Shown: positions 25,679-34,391 of the stretch, piece after piece
Layout: each line of letters begins with the position of its first letter
Position numbering within the stretch: the first letter of the stretch is position 1
Assembly: GCA_900766585.1 (NCBI GenBank)
Contig: CAAFVV010000028.1
Location: 1-64,000, forward strand
DNA: 64,000 nt
Origin: Clostridia bacterium
GTDB taxonomy: Bacteria; Bacillota; Clostridia; Oscillospirales; Acutalibacteraceae
Reading direction: 5' to 3'
The notes under the pieces: model-generated
The model's database searches: none
What the model was told of the DNA's origin: nothing
What the model saw: only the letters and a program-made list of their open reading frames with translations
Program-made: the position numbers and the translations under genes

Positions 25679-27841
25679 TTATCCCTTTTCCACCGGCTTC
25701 GGCGACCGCATGGTCAGCCCGATGCGCTTTTTCGCAACATCCACCTGCAGCACCCACACCCGCACGACGTCGCCGACCTTCAGCACCTCGGACGGATGCT
25801 TCACAAAGCGTTTTCCCAGCTGGGATATATGCAGAAGACCGTCCTGGTGCACGCCGATATCCACAAACGCGCCGAAGTCAATGACATTGCGCACCGTGCC
25901 GGTCAGCTCCATCCCGGGTTTTAAATCCTCCATGCTCATAACGTCCATCCGCAGAAGCGGGGGCGGCAGCTCGTCACGCGGGTCGCGTCCGGGCTTTTTC
26001 AGCTCGTCGAGCATATCCCGCAGCGTCGGCTCGCCGACGCCGATACGCTCCGCCAATGCCGCCAGCCCGAGCTGCTCCGCGCGCTTTTCCAGCACCGCCG
26101 CGCCGCCTGCGGCCAGCTCCGCCTCGGTCAGTCCGCAGACCGCCAGACATTTCCGCGCTGCCTCATAGCTCTCGGGGTGGACGGCGGTACGGTCGAGCAG
26201 CTCCGCGCTCTCCGGCACCCGCAGAAAGCCTGCGCACTGCTCAAACGCCTTCGGCCCGAGCTTCGGCACCTTTTTCAGCTGCGCCCGCGAGGAAAACGCG
26301 CCGTTTTCCTGCCGGTAGGTCACGATATTGCGCGCCACGGCGGCGCTGATACCCGCCACGCGGGCAAGCAGCGGCGCAGAAGCGGTGTTCAGATCGACGC
26401 CCACCTCGTTGACGCAGCTCTCCACCACGCCGGAAAGTGCCTCGGAAAGCTGTTTTTCGGGCATATCGTGCTGATACTGCCCGACGCCGATGGCTTTCGG
26501 GTCGATCTTGACCAACTCCGCAAGCGGATCCTGTAACCGGCGGGCAATAGACACCGCCGAGCGAAGCGACACGTCATATTCGGGGAATTCCTCCGCCGCC
26601 AGCTTGGAGGCGGAATACACTGATGCGCCCGCCTCGCTGACCACCATATACGACAGCCCGTTTTGCAGCTCGCGGATCACCTCGGCGGCAAACACCTCCG
26701 TCTCGTGCGACGCCGTGCCGTTGCCGATGGCAAACACCTGCACGCCGTGCCTGCGGATCAGCTTGGTCAGCAGCGCCTTTGCCTCCGCCTTTTTGTTGTG
26801 CGGCGGCACGGCGTAGATCACGCCGGTGTCCAGCACCTTTCCGGTGCCGTCCACGACCGCCACCTTGCAGCCTGTGCGATAGCCGGGGTCAAGCCCCATC
26901 ACCACGCGCCCCTTCAGCGGCGGCTGCATCAGCAGCTGGCGCAGGTTGACGGAAAACACCTTGATCGCCGCCTCGTCCGCCCGCTCGGTCAGCTCGGCGC
27001 GCAGCTCGCGCTCCAGCGACGGGAACAGCAGTCGGTCGTAGGCGTCCTCCACCGCCGCCCGCACCTCATCGGCGCAGCGGGAATCGTTCTGCACATGGAT
27101 GCCGCACAGAATAGTCATCGCACGCGCCCGGTCGAAATCAACCGACACCCGCAGCACACCCTCCCGCTCGCCGCGGTCGAGCGCCAGCACGCGGTAGCCT
27201 GCCGCCTTGGCGAGCGGCTCGGAAAAATCGCCGTAGATTTCATACACCCCGAGATCCTCTTTGATCCCCTTGGAAACAAGCTTGCCGTTCGCCATGCAGA
27301 CCACGCGCAGCCGTTTTCGCGCACCGGCGTCGTCGGAGACGCGCTCCGCCAGAATATCCCGCGCACCGGCAAGCGCCTCCGCCGCCGTTTCGACTCCCTT
27401 TTCGGGGTCGATAAACGGCGCGGCGAGCATCTCCGGCTCATCTGCGGGCTGCTGGGCATACAGCCGGTCGGCAAGCGGCTCCAAGCCCCGCTCCCTGGCG
27501 ACCGACGCGCGCGTCCGCCGCTTCGGGCGATAGGGGCGGTAGATGTCCTCAATCTCGGTCAGCGTCGCCGCGCGGTCAAGCGCTGCCGCCAGTTCCTCGG
27601 TCATCGCCCCCTGCTCCTCCACGGCGGCGCGCACCTTTTCCCGCATCTCGTCCAGATTCCGCAGATACAACAGCCGCTCATACAGCTCCCGCAGCAGCTG
27701 ATCGTCGAGCGAGCCGGTCATCTCCTTGCGGTAGCGCGCGATAAAGGGGATCGTGTTGCCGTCGTCGATCAGCTGCACGGTGTTTTCCACCTGCGTCGCG
27801 CGCAGATGGAACTCCTGCTGCAGCACCTGATTGATGTCCAT
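25679..27841 (-). CDS. tex: Tex-family transcription accessory protein
   Basis: ATG 27841 (MDINQVLQQEFHL) is preceded by GGGAGG; upstream frame is non-family. 720 residues, normal for Tex. N-terminal helical domain with IPFIARYRKEMTGSLDD (about 30-46), YqgF-like nuclease fold with GLDPGYRTGCKVAVVD (about 325), helix-hairpin-helix (VDLNTASAPLLARVAGI, about 500) and C-terminal S1 domain (GTVRNVIDFGAFVDIGVHQDGLLHISQL, about 645-715). Binds nucleic acids and influences transcription and RNA turnover. Confidence 0.95.
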   Translation of the reverse strand: MDINQVLQQEFHLRATQVENTVQLIDDGNTIPFIARYRKEMTGSLDDQLLRELYERLLYLRNLDEMREKVRAAVEEQGAMTEELAAALDRAATLTEIEDIYRPYRPKRRTRASVARERGLEPLADRLYAQQPADEPEMLAAPFIDPEKGVETAAEALAGARDILAERVSDDAGARKRLRVVCMANGKLVSKGIKEDLGVYEIYGDFSEPLAKAAGYRVLALDRGEREGVLRVSVDFDRARAMTILCGIHVQNDSRCADEVRAAVEDAYDRLLFPSLERELRAELTERADEAAIKVFSVNLRQLLMQPPLKGRVVMGLDPGYRTGCKVAVVDGTGKVLDTGVIYAVPPHNKKAEAKALLTKLIRRHGVQVFAIGNGTASHETEVFAAEVIRELQNGLSYMVVSEAGASVYSASKLAAEEFPEYDVSLRSAVSIARRLQDPLAELVKIDPKAIGVGQYQHDMPEKQLSEALSGVVESCVNEVGVDLNTASAPLLARVAGISAAVARNIVTYRQENGAFSSRAQLKKVPKLGPKAFEQCAGFLRVPESAELLDRTAVHPESYEAARKCLAVCGLTEAELAAGGAAVLEKRAEQLGLAALAERIGVGEPTLRDMLDELKKPGRDPRDELPPPLLRMDVMSMEDLKPGMELTGTVRNVIDFGAFVDIGVHQDGLLHISQLGKRFVKHPSEVLKVGDVVRVWVLQVDVAKKRIGLTMRSPKPVEKG

Positions 27842-28073
27842 TTGTTTTTTCCTCCCAAAACCGACTGACACCGCCAAAATCGGCGGCGCAAATCTATACA
27901 TTTCGTATTTTTGAAACCAATTATACACAAAGTTGACGACTTTCGGCAGCTCTCGCCGCAGTTCCCATCGCTTTTCTGCTGAAAAATGATGCCCCGCGCC
28001 GGAATCTGCGCCGCGCTGCCGCACGGCATAACGCAGCCGCAGCCGTTACAGGCGCCGTGTCTGTAAAGGTCAT

Positions 28074-28155
28074 CCGCCTTACGCCGCAAACCGCGCCGCA
28101 GCCTAAAAAAAACGTGCGGTCGGTCTCTCTGTCGCCGCCTCCCGGCGTAAGGCGG
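28074..28155. repeat. Long-range 13-bp inverted repeat in the nudix-tex intergenic region
   Basis: CCGCCTTACGCCG (28074-28086) and its exact complement (28143-28155) enclose 56 bases with an A8 run. The 379-base region 27842-28220 has no gene I can support. On the minus strand the inner part has an imperfect GC stem followed by T8, which could terminate the nudix transcript. The outer repeat remains unexplained. Confidence 0.6.
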
Positions 28156-28220
28156 CAAAACAGGAGGTATACCGTTCGTATTATCTCGACAGATTATACG
28201 ACAAGTTGACCGGTTTGTCC

Positions 28221-28766
28221 TTAAATCTCCCCTTTTTGCCGCAGCAAAGCGACACGCAGCACCAAAGCCTGCGTCTTGGCGTCGGGCAGCTCACCCGCCT
28301 CCGCCATGCGCACCGCCTCCGTCAAGGGGATACGCTTTACATCCAAAAACTCCCCTTCGTCCGGGTGTGTCTCGCCAAACGTCAGGTCAGTCGCCGCATA
28401 CAGGTGCAGCACCTCGTCGGTGTAGCCGACACTGGGGTAGAGCGCGCCGAGCGAGCACCATTTTGCCGCCGAAACGCCCGTCTCCTCCGACAGCTCCCGC
28501 GCCGCACAGAGGACGGGATCCTCGCCGGGCGACAGCTTGCCCGCCGGAAGCTCCCACAGCACCCGTCCGTAGGGATAGCGGAACTGCCGGACAAACAGCA
28601 GCTCGTCCTTGTCGGTCAGCGCCGCCACGCAGGCGCCGCCCGGGTGGCGGATGACCTCGCGGGTGGACTGCCGTCCGTTCGGCAGCTCAACGCGGTCAAC
28701 CTCCAGCGTGAGGATGCGTCCGGCATAGATTGTCTCGCCCGACAAGCGTTTTTCATTCAGATTCAT
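28221..28766 (-). CDS. ADP-ribose-pyrophosphatase-like Nudix hydrolase
   Basis: ATG 28766 gives 181 residues. The Nudix box is complete: GKLSPGEDPVLCAARELSEETGV (about 83-105), preceded by VRQFRYPYGRVLWELPAG as in the NudF/ADPRP subfamily. It would hydrolyse ADP-ribose or similar nucleotide sugars with Mg2+. Divergent from the M14 peptidase gene. Confidence 0.92.
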   Translation of the reverse strand: MNLNEKRLSGETIYAGRILTLEVDRVELPNGRQSTREVIRHPGGACVAALTDKDELLFVRQFRYPYGRVLWELPAGKLSPGEDPVLCAARELSEETGVSAAKWCSLGALYPSVGYTDEVLHLYAATDLTFGETHPDEGEFLDVKRIPLTEAVRMAEAGELPDAKTQALVLRVALLRQKGEI

Positions 28767-28855
28767 AGAGTGCGGCCCCTTTCGCATAGATATGGTAGTG
28801 TCCGCCCCATCCGTTTGCGGGAGCGGAACGCTGAAACATAAAGGACTGAGCGATC

Positions 28856-29758
28856 ATGATGCCTGTCACTGCCCCCGTTCCCGCCGACCACGGCGCTGTG
28901 CGGGGTATGCTCTGCGCGCTGCGGGCGCGCTACCGTTTTTTGGACAGCTGGCCGATCGGCGAAAGCGTGTGCGGCCGGGAGCTGTACTGCCTGCGAATCG
29001 GCACCGGGCGGGACGCCATTCTCTACGCCGCAGCGTTTCACGGGCAGGAATGGATCACCTCGCTTGTGCTGCTGCGCTTCTGCGAGGAGCTTTGCGCCGC
29101 TCTGGACGGCGACGGCCGCTTCGCCGACATGGATTTTGCCAAAGCCATGACGGGACGCAGTCTCTACCTCGTGCCGCAGGTCAATCCCGACGGCGTGGAA
29201 ATCGCGCTCCACGGCTCCGTCTCCGCAGGCGGCTATGCCGGCGCCGTCGCGGCACTCTCGGGCGATACGCCGGGGCTGTGGCAAGCCAACGCCTGCGGTG
29301 TGGATCTCAACCACAACTACCCCGCGGGCTGGGAGATGCTTGCCGCCGCCGAGGAAGCGGCGGGCATTACAGGTCCCTCCCCGCGGCAGTGGCGCGGACC
29401 CGCACCAGAAAGCGAGCCGGAAACACGCGCCATGACCGCACTCTGCCGCCGCCATCGCTTCCGCCATGTGCTGGCGCTGCACGCGCAGGGCGAGGAGATC
29501 TACTGGCGCTACGGCAACCGCACGCCGCCGCAGTCCCACCTCATGGCGGAGGTCATGGCGGTATCGAGCGGCTACACCGCCGCCGAGCCGACCGGACTCG
29601 CCTCCCACGGCGGATTTAAGGACTGGTTCATCGAGGAGACCGGCCGTCCCGGCTTCACGGTCGAGTGCGGGCGCGGGAAAAACCCGCTCCCGCTCGACGA
29701 CTTCGAGCCGCTGTATGAGCGGCTGCGGGAAATGCTCGCCATTTTGCTGCTGATGTAG
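28856..29758 (+). CDS. M14-family zinc carboxypeptidase
   Basis: 300 residues, no signal peptide, so probably cytosolic. Zinc ligands in FHGQEW (His62, Glu65) and the third in VLALHAQGEE (His about 205); catalytic Glu in GFTVECGRG (about 270). Substrate-binding PQVNPDGV and GVDLNHNYP are conserved. Most similar in layout to gamma-D-glutamyl-diaminopimelate peptidases, implying recycling of peptidoglycan peptides. A strong terminator follows. Confidence 0.9.
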   Translation: MMPVTAPVPADHGAVRGMLCALRARYRFLDSWPIGESVCGRELYCLRIGTGRDAILYAAAFHGQEWITSLVLLRFCEELCAALDGDGRFADMDFAKAMTGRSLYLVPQVNPDGVEIALHGSVSAGGYAGAVAALSGDTPGLWQANACGVDLNHNYPAGWEMLAAAEEAAGITGPSPRQWRGPAPESEPETRAMTALCRRHRFRHVLALHAQGEEIYWRYGNRTPPQSHLMAEVMAVSSGYTAAEPTGLASHGGFKDWFIEETGRPGFTVECGRGKNPLPLDDFEPLYERLREMLAILLLM

Positions 29759-29789
29759 CGGCGCACGCATCCTGCCGTCGCCCGATAAA

Positions 29790-29824
29790 AATCCCGCCGC
29801 ACCGGAAATCGGTGCGGCGGGATT
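29790..29824. terminator. Bidirectional terminator
   Basis: AATCCCGCCGCACCG-GAAAT-CGGTGCGGCGGGATT perfect 15-bp stem between the convergent peptidase and foldase genes. Confidence 0.92.
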
Positions 29825-29837
29825 CTGTTTTTGCACC

Positions 29838-31079
29838 TTATTTGTTACGGAAATCCTTGATCGTCGCCATCCGGATCGCACGCTTGTTCTCTTTCACATC
29901 GAGCTTCGCGATCACTTCTTCAACCTCTTTGTTGAACTCCTCAAAGGCGATGCCGTAGATCACGTTCTCGCGCTCATCCTCGAATTTATACGCGCCGATG
30001 CCCTTTTCGGGATCCATGCGCAGCACCAGCGCTGCCGTCAGCGTGGTCGAGCCTTTTTTGTAGGTGATGACCTGTGCTTCGCCGATCTTGACCTTTTTCA
30101 GCGCATTAGTGAAATCCTCGTCGCCCGCAGCATCCACCGTCGTATTTTTACGGTTTTCGTCCTTCTCTTCCTCTTTGTCCTTGCTGCTGTCGTCCGACTT
30201 GTCGCTGCTTGACGTATCGTCCGCGGTCGTCGCCTTCGTGGTGGCCGCCGTGGTGTCCTCCGTCGTGGTCGAAGCGGTCGTGGACGCCGCCGTGGTCGAC
30301 GTTGTGCCGCCCGTCGTAGTGGTCGTGGAGGTATCGTTATCCTTGGTATACTGCGCGATCACTGCGTCAAAGTCGCCGGACTTCTTATACTGTTCCAGAT
30401 ACTTGTTCAGGTTATCCTTGATCTTTTTCTGCCCCGCCTCGTCGAGATCCGCCTTGTTGTCATCCTGCATCGTGACCTCGATGATCTTATAGCTGAGGTA
30501 GTTATCATCGAAATAGCTGCGGATCTTATCGTCCGCGACGGCGCGCTCGCCGCCCTTGTCATACAGCCCGTAGAACAGCGCGTTCTCGTTGAGGCTGTAG
30601 GTCTCGCTCGCCTTGATATAGCGCTTGAGCGTGAAGCCCATGTCGATCGCGGACTTGCCGGTCATCGGATCGAGCTTGGACGTGTCGGTCATGCCCTCAA
30701 AATTCTTCTCCAGCTCCTTGACCTTATCCTCGCTCACCGACAGCCCGTATTTTTCCAGCAACTCAGAGATCGCCTTCTGGCGCACCATCGTGTCCACCGT
30801 GACGCGCTTGAGATAGTCCTCGAGCTTTAGCGTCTCCTCTTTATAGGTGAACGTCCGGGACATCACGTCCGTCCCCATCTGCTCATAATAGTACAGATAG
30901 CGGTTGTAGTAGATGTTGTAATACGAGGTGTAGAGATAAGCCAGATAGTCGCCCATCTCATACGTCACATCGTCCACGGTCAGTGCCACGTCCGGTGTGG
31001 AGCATCCACCCAGAAGCAGACCGCCCGCCGCCAGCACAACACACAGCGCAAGCGCCAGTACACGTTTTGCGATACTCAT
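29838..31079 (-). CDS. PrsA/SurA-like foldase lipoprotein with low-complexity insert
   Basis: ATG 31079 with GGGAGG upstream; 413 residues. Lipobox LLGGC (Cys about 26). A SurA_N-type helical domain (about 30-200) is followed by a parvulin-like half (YLEQYKKSGDFDAVIAQYTKDND). A Thr/Ser/Ala/Asp/Lys-rich stretch of about 70 residues (TTTTTT, TTASTTASTTTED, SSKDKEEEKDE) interrupts it, and the remaining parvulin-like part follows (FTNALKKVKIGEAQVITYKKGSTTLTAALVLRMD). The N-terminal mature part is very Tyr-rich. Predicted extracytoplasmic chaperone on the outer membrane face; isomerase activity is doubtful given the insertion. Confidence 0.8.
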   Translation of the reverse strand: MSIAKRVLALALCVVLAAGGLLLGGCSTPDVALTVDDVTYEMGDYLAYLYTSYYNIYYNRYLYYYEQMGTDVMSRTFTYKEETLKLEDYLKRVTVDTMVRQKAISELLEKYGLSVSEDKVKELEKNFEGMTDTSKLDPMTGKSAIDMGFTLKRYIKASETYSLNENALFYGLYDKGGERAVADDKIRSYFDDNYLSYKIIEVTMQDDNKADLDEAGQKKIKDNLNKYLEQYKKSGDFDAVIAQYTKDNDTSTTTTTGGTTSTTAASTTASTTTEDTTAATTKATTADDTSSSDKSDDSSKDKEEEKDENRKNTTVDAAGDEDFTNALKKVKIGEAQVITYKKGSTTLTAALVLRMDPEKGIGAYKFEDERENVIYGIAFEEFNKEVEEVIAKLDVKENKRAIRMATIKDFRNK

Positions 31080-31115
31080 AGCGGTAGTCCTCCCGATAAT
31101 AGCCTTGATTTGTCT

Positions 31116-31144
31116 ATTATACACGATTCGGGAGATTTTGTCCA
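31116..31144 (-). promoter_or_regulatory. Promoter of the foldase lipoprotein gene
   Basis: The minus strand has TGGACA (31144-31139), 17-base spacer, TATAAT (31121-31116). Confidence 0.75.
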
Positions 31145-31208
31145 CTGTTTTCTTTCCTAGTTTTCTCCTATATTTTTGGCGTTTCTGCCCATATGCCGTT
31201 TTTCTCCC

Positions 31209-33797
31209 TCAGATATCGCCTTTTCTCCCGCACAGCAGCTTGCGCAGCAGGTCGGCGGGCCACACGGTCGCGGCAAGCAGAAACACGCGGAACAGCTCGC
31301 CCGCCCGCAGCGGCGCCGTGCGGAACATGCTCCCGCCGAAATAAATCATCAGCAGCTGGATCACGGACACCGCCGCCATGATCCACACAAAGGCGGGATT
31401 CTTCCGCAGGTGGGCGGTCGGGTTCAGCCGGTCGGTGCGGGCATTGAAGCTGTTGCAGATGCCGCAGAAGATGAACAGCGCAAAGAAGCCGGTCAGAAAC
31501 GCTACGGGGCGGTCACAGCCGCCGAACATTCCCCGCACGGCGGGATGCGCCAGAAACACCGTGCACAGCCCGACGGTATACAGTCCCATGCCGCCGATCT
31601 GCGCGAGCATGCCGCCGGTCAACACCGGCTCCTCGCGGGATTTGGGCGGCTCCTCGAGGTATTCCGGCAGCGGCGGCTCCCCCGCAAACGCCAGTCCCGC
31701 CAGCGCGTCCATGATCAGGTTGATCCACAGCATCTGGATCACCGTCACCGGCGCGTCGATGCCGATAAACGGGCCGATCAGCGACACCCCGACAGCACAG
31801 AGATTCATCGTGAGCTGAAACACCAGAAATTTGCGGATACTCTTGAAAATCGTGCGCCCGTACAGCACGGCGCGCACGATGGAGGCGATATTGTCGTCCA
31901 GAATGACGATATCCCCCGCCTCCCGCGCCACAACCGTGCCGGACCCCATGGCGAAGCCGACATCCGCCACTTTAAGCGCGGGTGCGTCGTTTACGCCGTC
32001 GCCGGTCATGCCGACCACCAGCCCCGCCTGCTGCGATACGCGGATCAGGCGGCTTTTGTCGGTCGGCACCGCCCGTGCCACGACCCGCAAAGCGGGCAGG
32101 CGGGCGCGCAGCGCGTCATCCGGCAGCCGTTCCAGCTCCGCCGCCGTAATCACGCCGGTGCCCTCCTCGCCGGGCAGCAGCACGCCCGCCTCGCGGGCAA
32201 TGGCGCAGGCGGTCTCGCGGCTGTCGCCCGTCACCATCACGGTCTGTATGCCCGCCCGCCGCAGCGCCGCGACGGCGGGCTTTGCCTCCGGCCGCAGGTC
32301 ATCCCGCAGACCGAGCAGCGCCACCAGCGTCAGCTCGGGCAGTCTGCCGTCTGTCGGCGCTTTGCGGCAGACCGCGAGCGCCAGCACCCGCATGGCACGG
32401 GCGGTCATCTCCCGGTATGCCTGTGTCAGCGGACGACGGTCGGCAAGCGGCTGCACATACCCGTCGCGATCCACATACCACCGGCAGGCGGGCAGCAGCC
32501 GGTCGGGCGCGCCCTTGATCAGCCATTCTCCGCCCGCCTGCGGCTGCGCCGCTGCCCATTTTCGCGCGCTGTCAAACGGCACGGACGCCGACGGCTCCCG
32601 CCCGCTGCGTCCGCCGAAGCGCAGAAGCGCCCGATCGGTGGCGTTGCTGCCGAGCACAAGACTACCGCTGCGGCGACTGCCGTTGTTATCGCAGCAGCCA
32701 CACGCCACATACCGCCACCACTGCGGCGCCATTTTGCGGGCGGCGTCCCGGCTGTCGTACCCCTCGCCGTCGCCCTGCACCGCGCGGCAGACCTCCGGCT
32801 CGCCCCGCGTCAGCGTGCCGGTCTTGTCGGTAAACAGAATATTGAGACTGCCCGAGGTCTCGACCCCGACCAGCTTACGCACCAGTACCCGATCTCGCAG
32901 CATCCGCCGCATATTGGCGGACAGCACCACCGTGATCATCATCGGCAGCCCCTCCGGCACCGCAACCACGACCACGGTGATCGCCAGCGTGACCGCATGC
33001 AGCAGAAGCGAAAACAACCCCGCCGGGTCGGCAATAGCTGCAGAGAGCGCCGACGGGGTCATCCCGTATTCCCGGATCAGCCCGTGAAGCAGATCCGACA
33101 GGCCGACCAAAACCGCCGCCGCATAGCCAAGGCGGCTGAGCTGCCGCGCCAACACGGTCAGCCGCGCCTTCAGCGGGCTTTCCCTCGTCTCCTCCTGCAC
33201 CTCCTGCGCCAAGCGGCCGTACAGTGTCTGATCGCCGACGCGCTGCACGGTCATGACGCCCTCGCCCGCGCAGATGACGGCGCCGCGCGGCAATTCCCGC
33301 TCGCCGTCCGCCGCACGCCTGACCTCGCGGCTCTCGCCGTTAAGCGCCGACAGACTCACCCGCACGCTGCCGCGCACCAGCTCGCCGTCGGCGGGGACGC
33401 CCTCGCCCGCCGCCACGGCAACCACATCTCCGACGACCACCTCCGCCACCGGCAGCTCACACAGCCGCCCGTCCCGCCAGACGCGGCACATCGTCCGCTC
33501 CGCCTCCTCCCGAATACGGGAAAAGGCAGCTTCGCTCCCCTGCTCGGACAGAGTGGACACCAGCGTCGCCACCAGCACCGACAGAGCAATGCCCGCCGAT
33601 TCGTACCAATCGCAGCGGCGGAACAGCAGCACCACGTTGACGCCGAGCGCGATCAACAGGATGCGGATAATGGGATCCCCGAAATTTTCGAGAAACCGGC
33701 GAAAAAAACCGCGCCCCTGCCGGCAGGTCAGCGCGTTGCTCCCCTGCTGCTCGCGCGATCGGTTTGCCTCCTCCGTTGTCAGCCCCATCTCCCGCAT
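31209..33797 (-). CDS. P-type Ca2+-ATPase
   Basis: ATG 33797 with AAGGGGGGAG upstream; 862 residues. Actuator loop LNGES (152-156, usually TGES), M4 PEGLP (281-285), phosphorylation motif DKTGTLT (Asp324), nucleotide-binding KGAPD, hinge TGDGVNDAP and M6 NLIMDALAGLAFAGEPP. The AVPEGLP and NLIMD versions fit type II Ca2+ pumps (PMCA/SERCA-like). An N-terminal cation-ATPase segment and about ten spans are present. Exports Ca2+ from the cytosol. Monocistronic on the minus strand, divergent from the DUF3783 operon. Confidence 0.92.
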   Translation of the reverse strand: MREMGLTTEEANRSREQQGSNALTCRQGRGFFRRFLENFGDPIIRILLIALGVNVVLLFRRCDWYESAGIALSVLVATLVSTLSEQGSEAAFSRIREEAERTMCRVWRDGRLCELPVAEVVVGDVVAVAAGEGVPADGELVRGSVRVSLSALNGESREVRRAADGERELPRGAVICAGEGVMTVQRVGDQTLYGRLAQEVQEETRESPLKARLTVLARQLSRLGYAAAVLVGLSDLLHGLIREYGMTPSALSAAIADPAGLFSLLLHAVTLAITVVVVAVPEGLPMMITVVLSANMRRMLRDRVLVRKLVGVETSGSLNILFTDKTGTLTRGEPEVCRAVQGDGEGYDSRDAARKMAPQWWRYVACGCCDNNGSRRSGSLVLGSNATDRALLRFGGRSGREPSASVPFDSARKWAAAQPQAGGEWLIKGAPDRLLPACRWYVDRDGYVQPLADRRPLTQAYREMTARAMRVLALAVCRKAPTDGRLPELTLVALLGLRDDLRPEAKPAVAALRRAGIQTVMVTGDSRETACAIAREAGVLLPGEEGTGVITAAELERLPDDALRARLPALRVVARAVPTDKSRLIRVSQQAGLVVGMTGDGVNDAPALKVADVGFAMGSGTVVAREAGDIVILDDNIASIVRAVLYGRTIFKSIRKFLVFQLTMNLCAVGVSLIGPFIGIDAPVTVIQMLWINLIMDALAGLAFAGEPPLPEYLEEPPKSREEPVLTGGMLAQIGGMGLYTVGLCTVFLAHPAVRGMFGGCDRPVAFLTGFFALFIFCGICNSFNARTDRLNPTAHLRKNPAFVWIMAAVSVIQLLMIYFGGSMFRTAPLRAGELFRVFLLAATVWPADLLRKLLCGRKGDI

Positions 33798-33998
33798 ACG
33801 GCTCCCCCCTTGTCCTTGCTGCATTGTATGAGAAAAGCGCCCCCGATATGCCGGCGGCATTTTTTCAAAAGGGCAATTTGCCTATTTCATCCAAAAGAAA
33901 GGGAAATGGTGAAGGAAACTTCGTAAGCGGGCAGCTGGCTGTTTTGCCGATTCTGTGCTATACTTATGGGTAATGACCGATCCAAAGGAGGTACGCCT

Positions 33999-34391
33999 GT
34001 GGAACCGTGTGTCCTACTCTATGCCCTGCCGCCTGAGGAGGCCGCCACCGTTTCAGCCGTCTGCGCCGCTGAGGGCTTCTCCGTACACACCGTACCGCCC
34101 GCGCAGTACGGTCTGACGCTCGAACAGGCTGCCGGTCTCGCCTCTGTACCGTCCGCCCCGCCTCCGCCGCGCTCTGCGCTACTCACCCCGATGCTGCTCT
34201 TCGTCTGGCTATCTCCGGACGACCGCGACCGGCTGCTCGACGTCCTGCGGCAGCGGCAGCTCGCCGTCGATGCCCGCAAGGCGGTGCTGACGGCAGCCAA
34301 CCGCCGCTGGAATGCCTGCCGCCTCTCCCGCGCACTGCAGGCGGAGCATACCGCACTTCACCCACGGAAAGGAGTCTCCCGCCATGAATAA
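33999..34391 (+). CDS. DUF3783 domain protein (GTG start)
   Basis: The GTG at 33999 has AAAGGAGG seven bases upstream; an in-frame ATG at 33966 lacks one. 130 residues; the C-terminal half (MLLFVWLSPDDRDRLLDVLRQRQLAVDARKAVLTAANRRWNACRLSRALQAEH) matches DUF3783. Its function is unknown to me. A TATACT lies about 40 bases upstream with no good -35. The PTS-IIC-like gene starts inside or directly after its end, so they are one operon. Confidence 0.75.
   Translation: MEPCVLLYALPPEEAATVSAVCAAEGFSVHTVPPAQYGLTLEQAAGLASVPSAPPPPRSALLTPMLLFVWLSPDDRDRLLDVLRQRQLAVDARKAVLTAANRRWNACRLSRALQAEHTALHPRKGVSRHE

Noticed and set aside
29838..30500. Repetitive GTGGTCG-type sequence as a possible minisatellite or CRISPR-like array
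   Set aside because: It is degenerate codon repetition (Thr/Ser/Ala codons) inside the foldase gene, with no regular spacer structure.
31176..33926. 916-residue plus-strand frame
   Set aside because: Exactly antisense to the P-type ATPase, whose motifs are unambiguous; the frame is a GC-codon artefact without a ribosome site.
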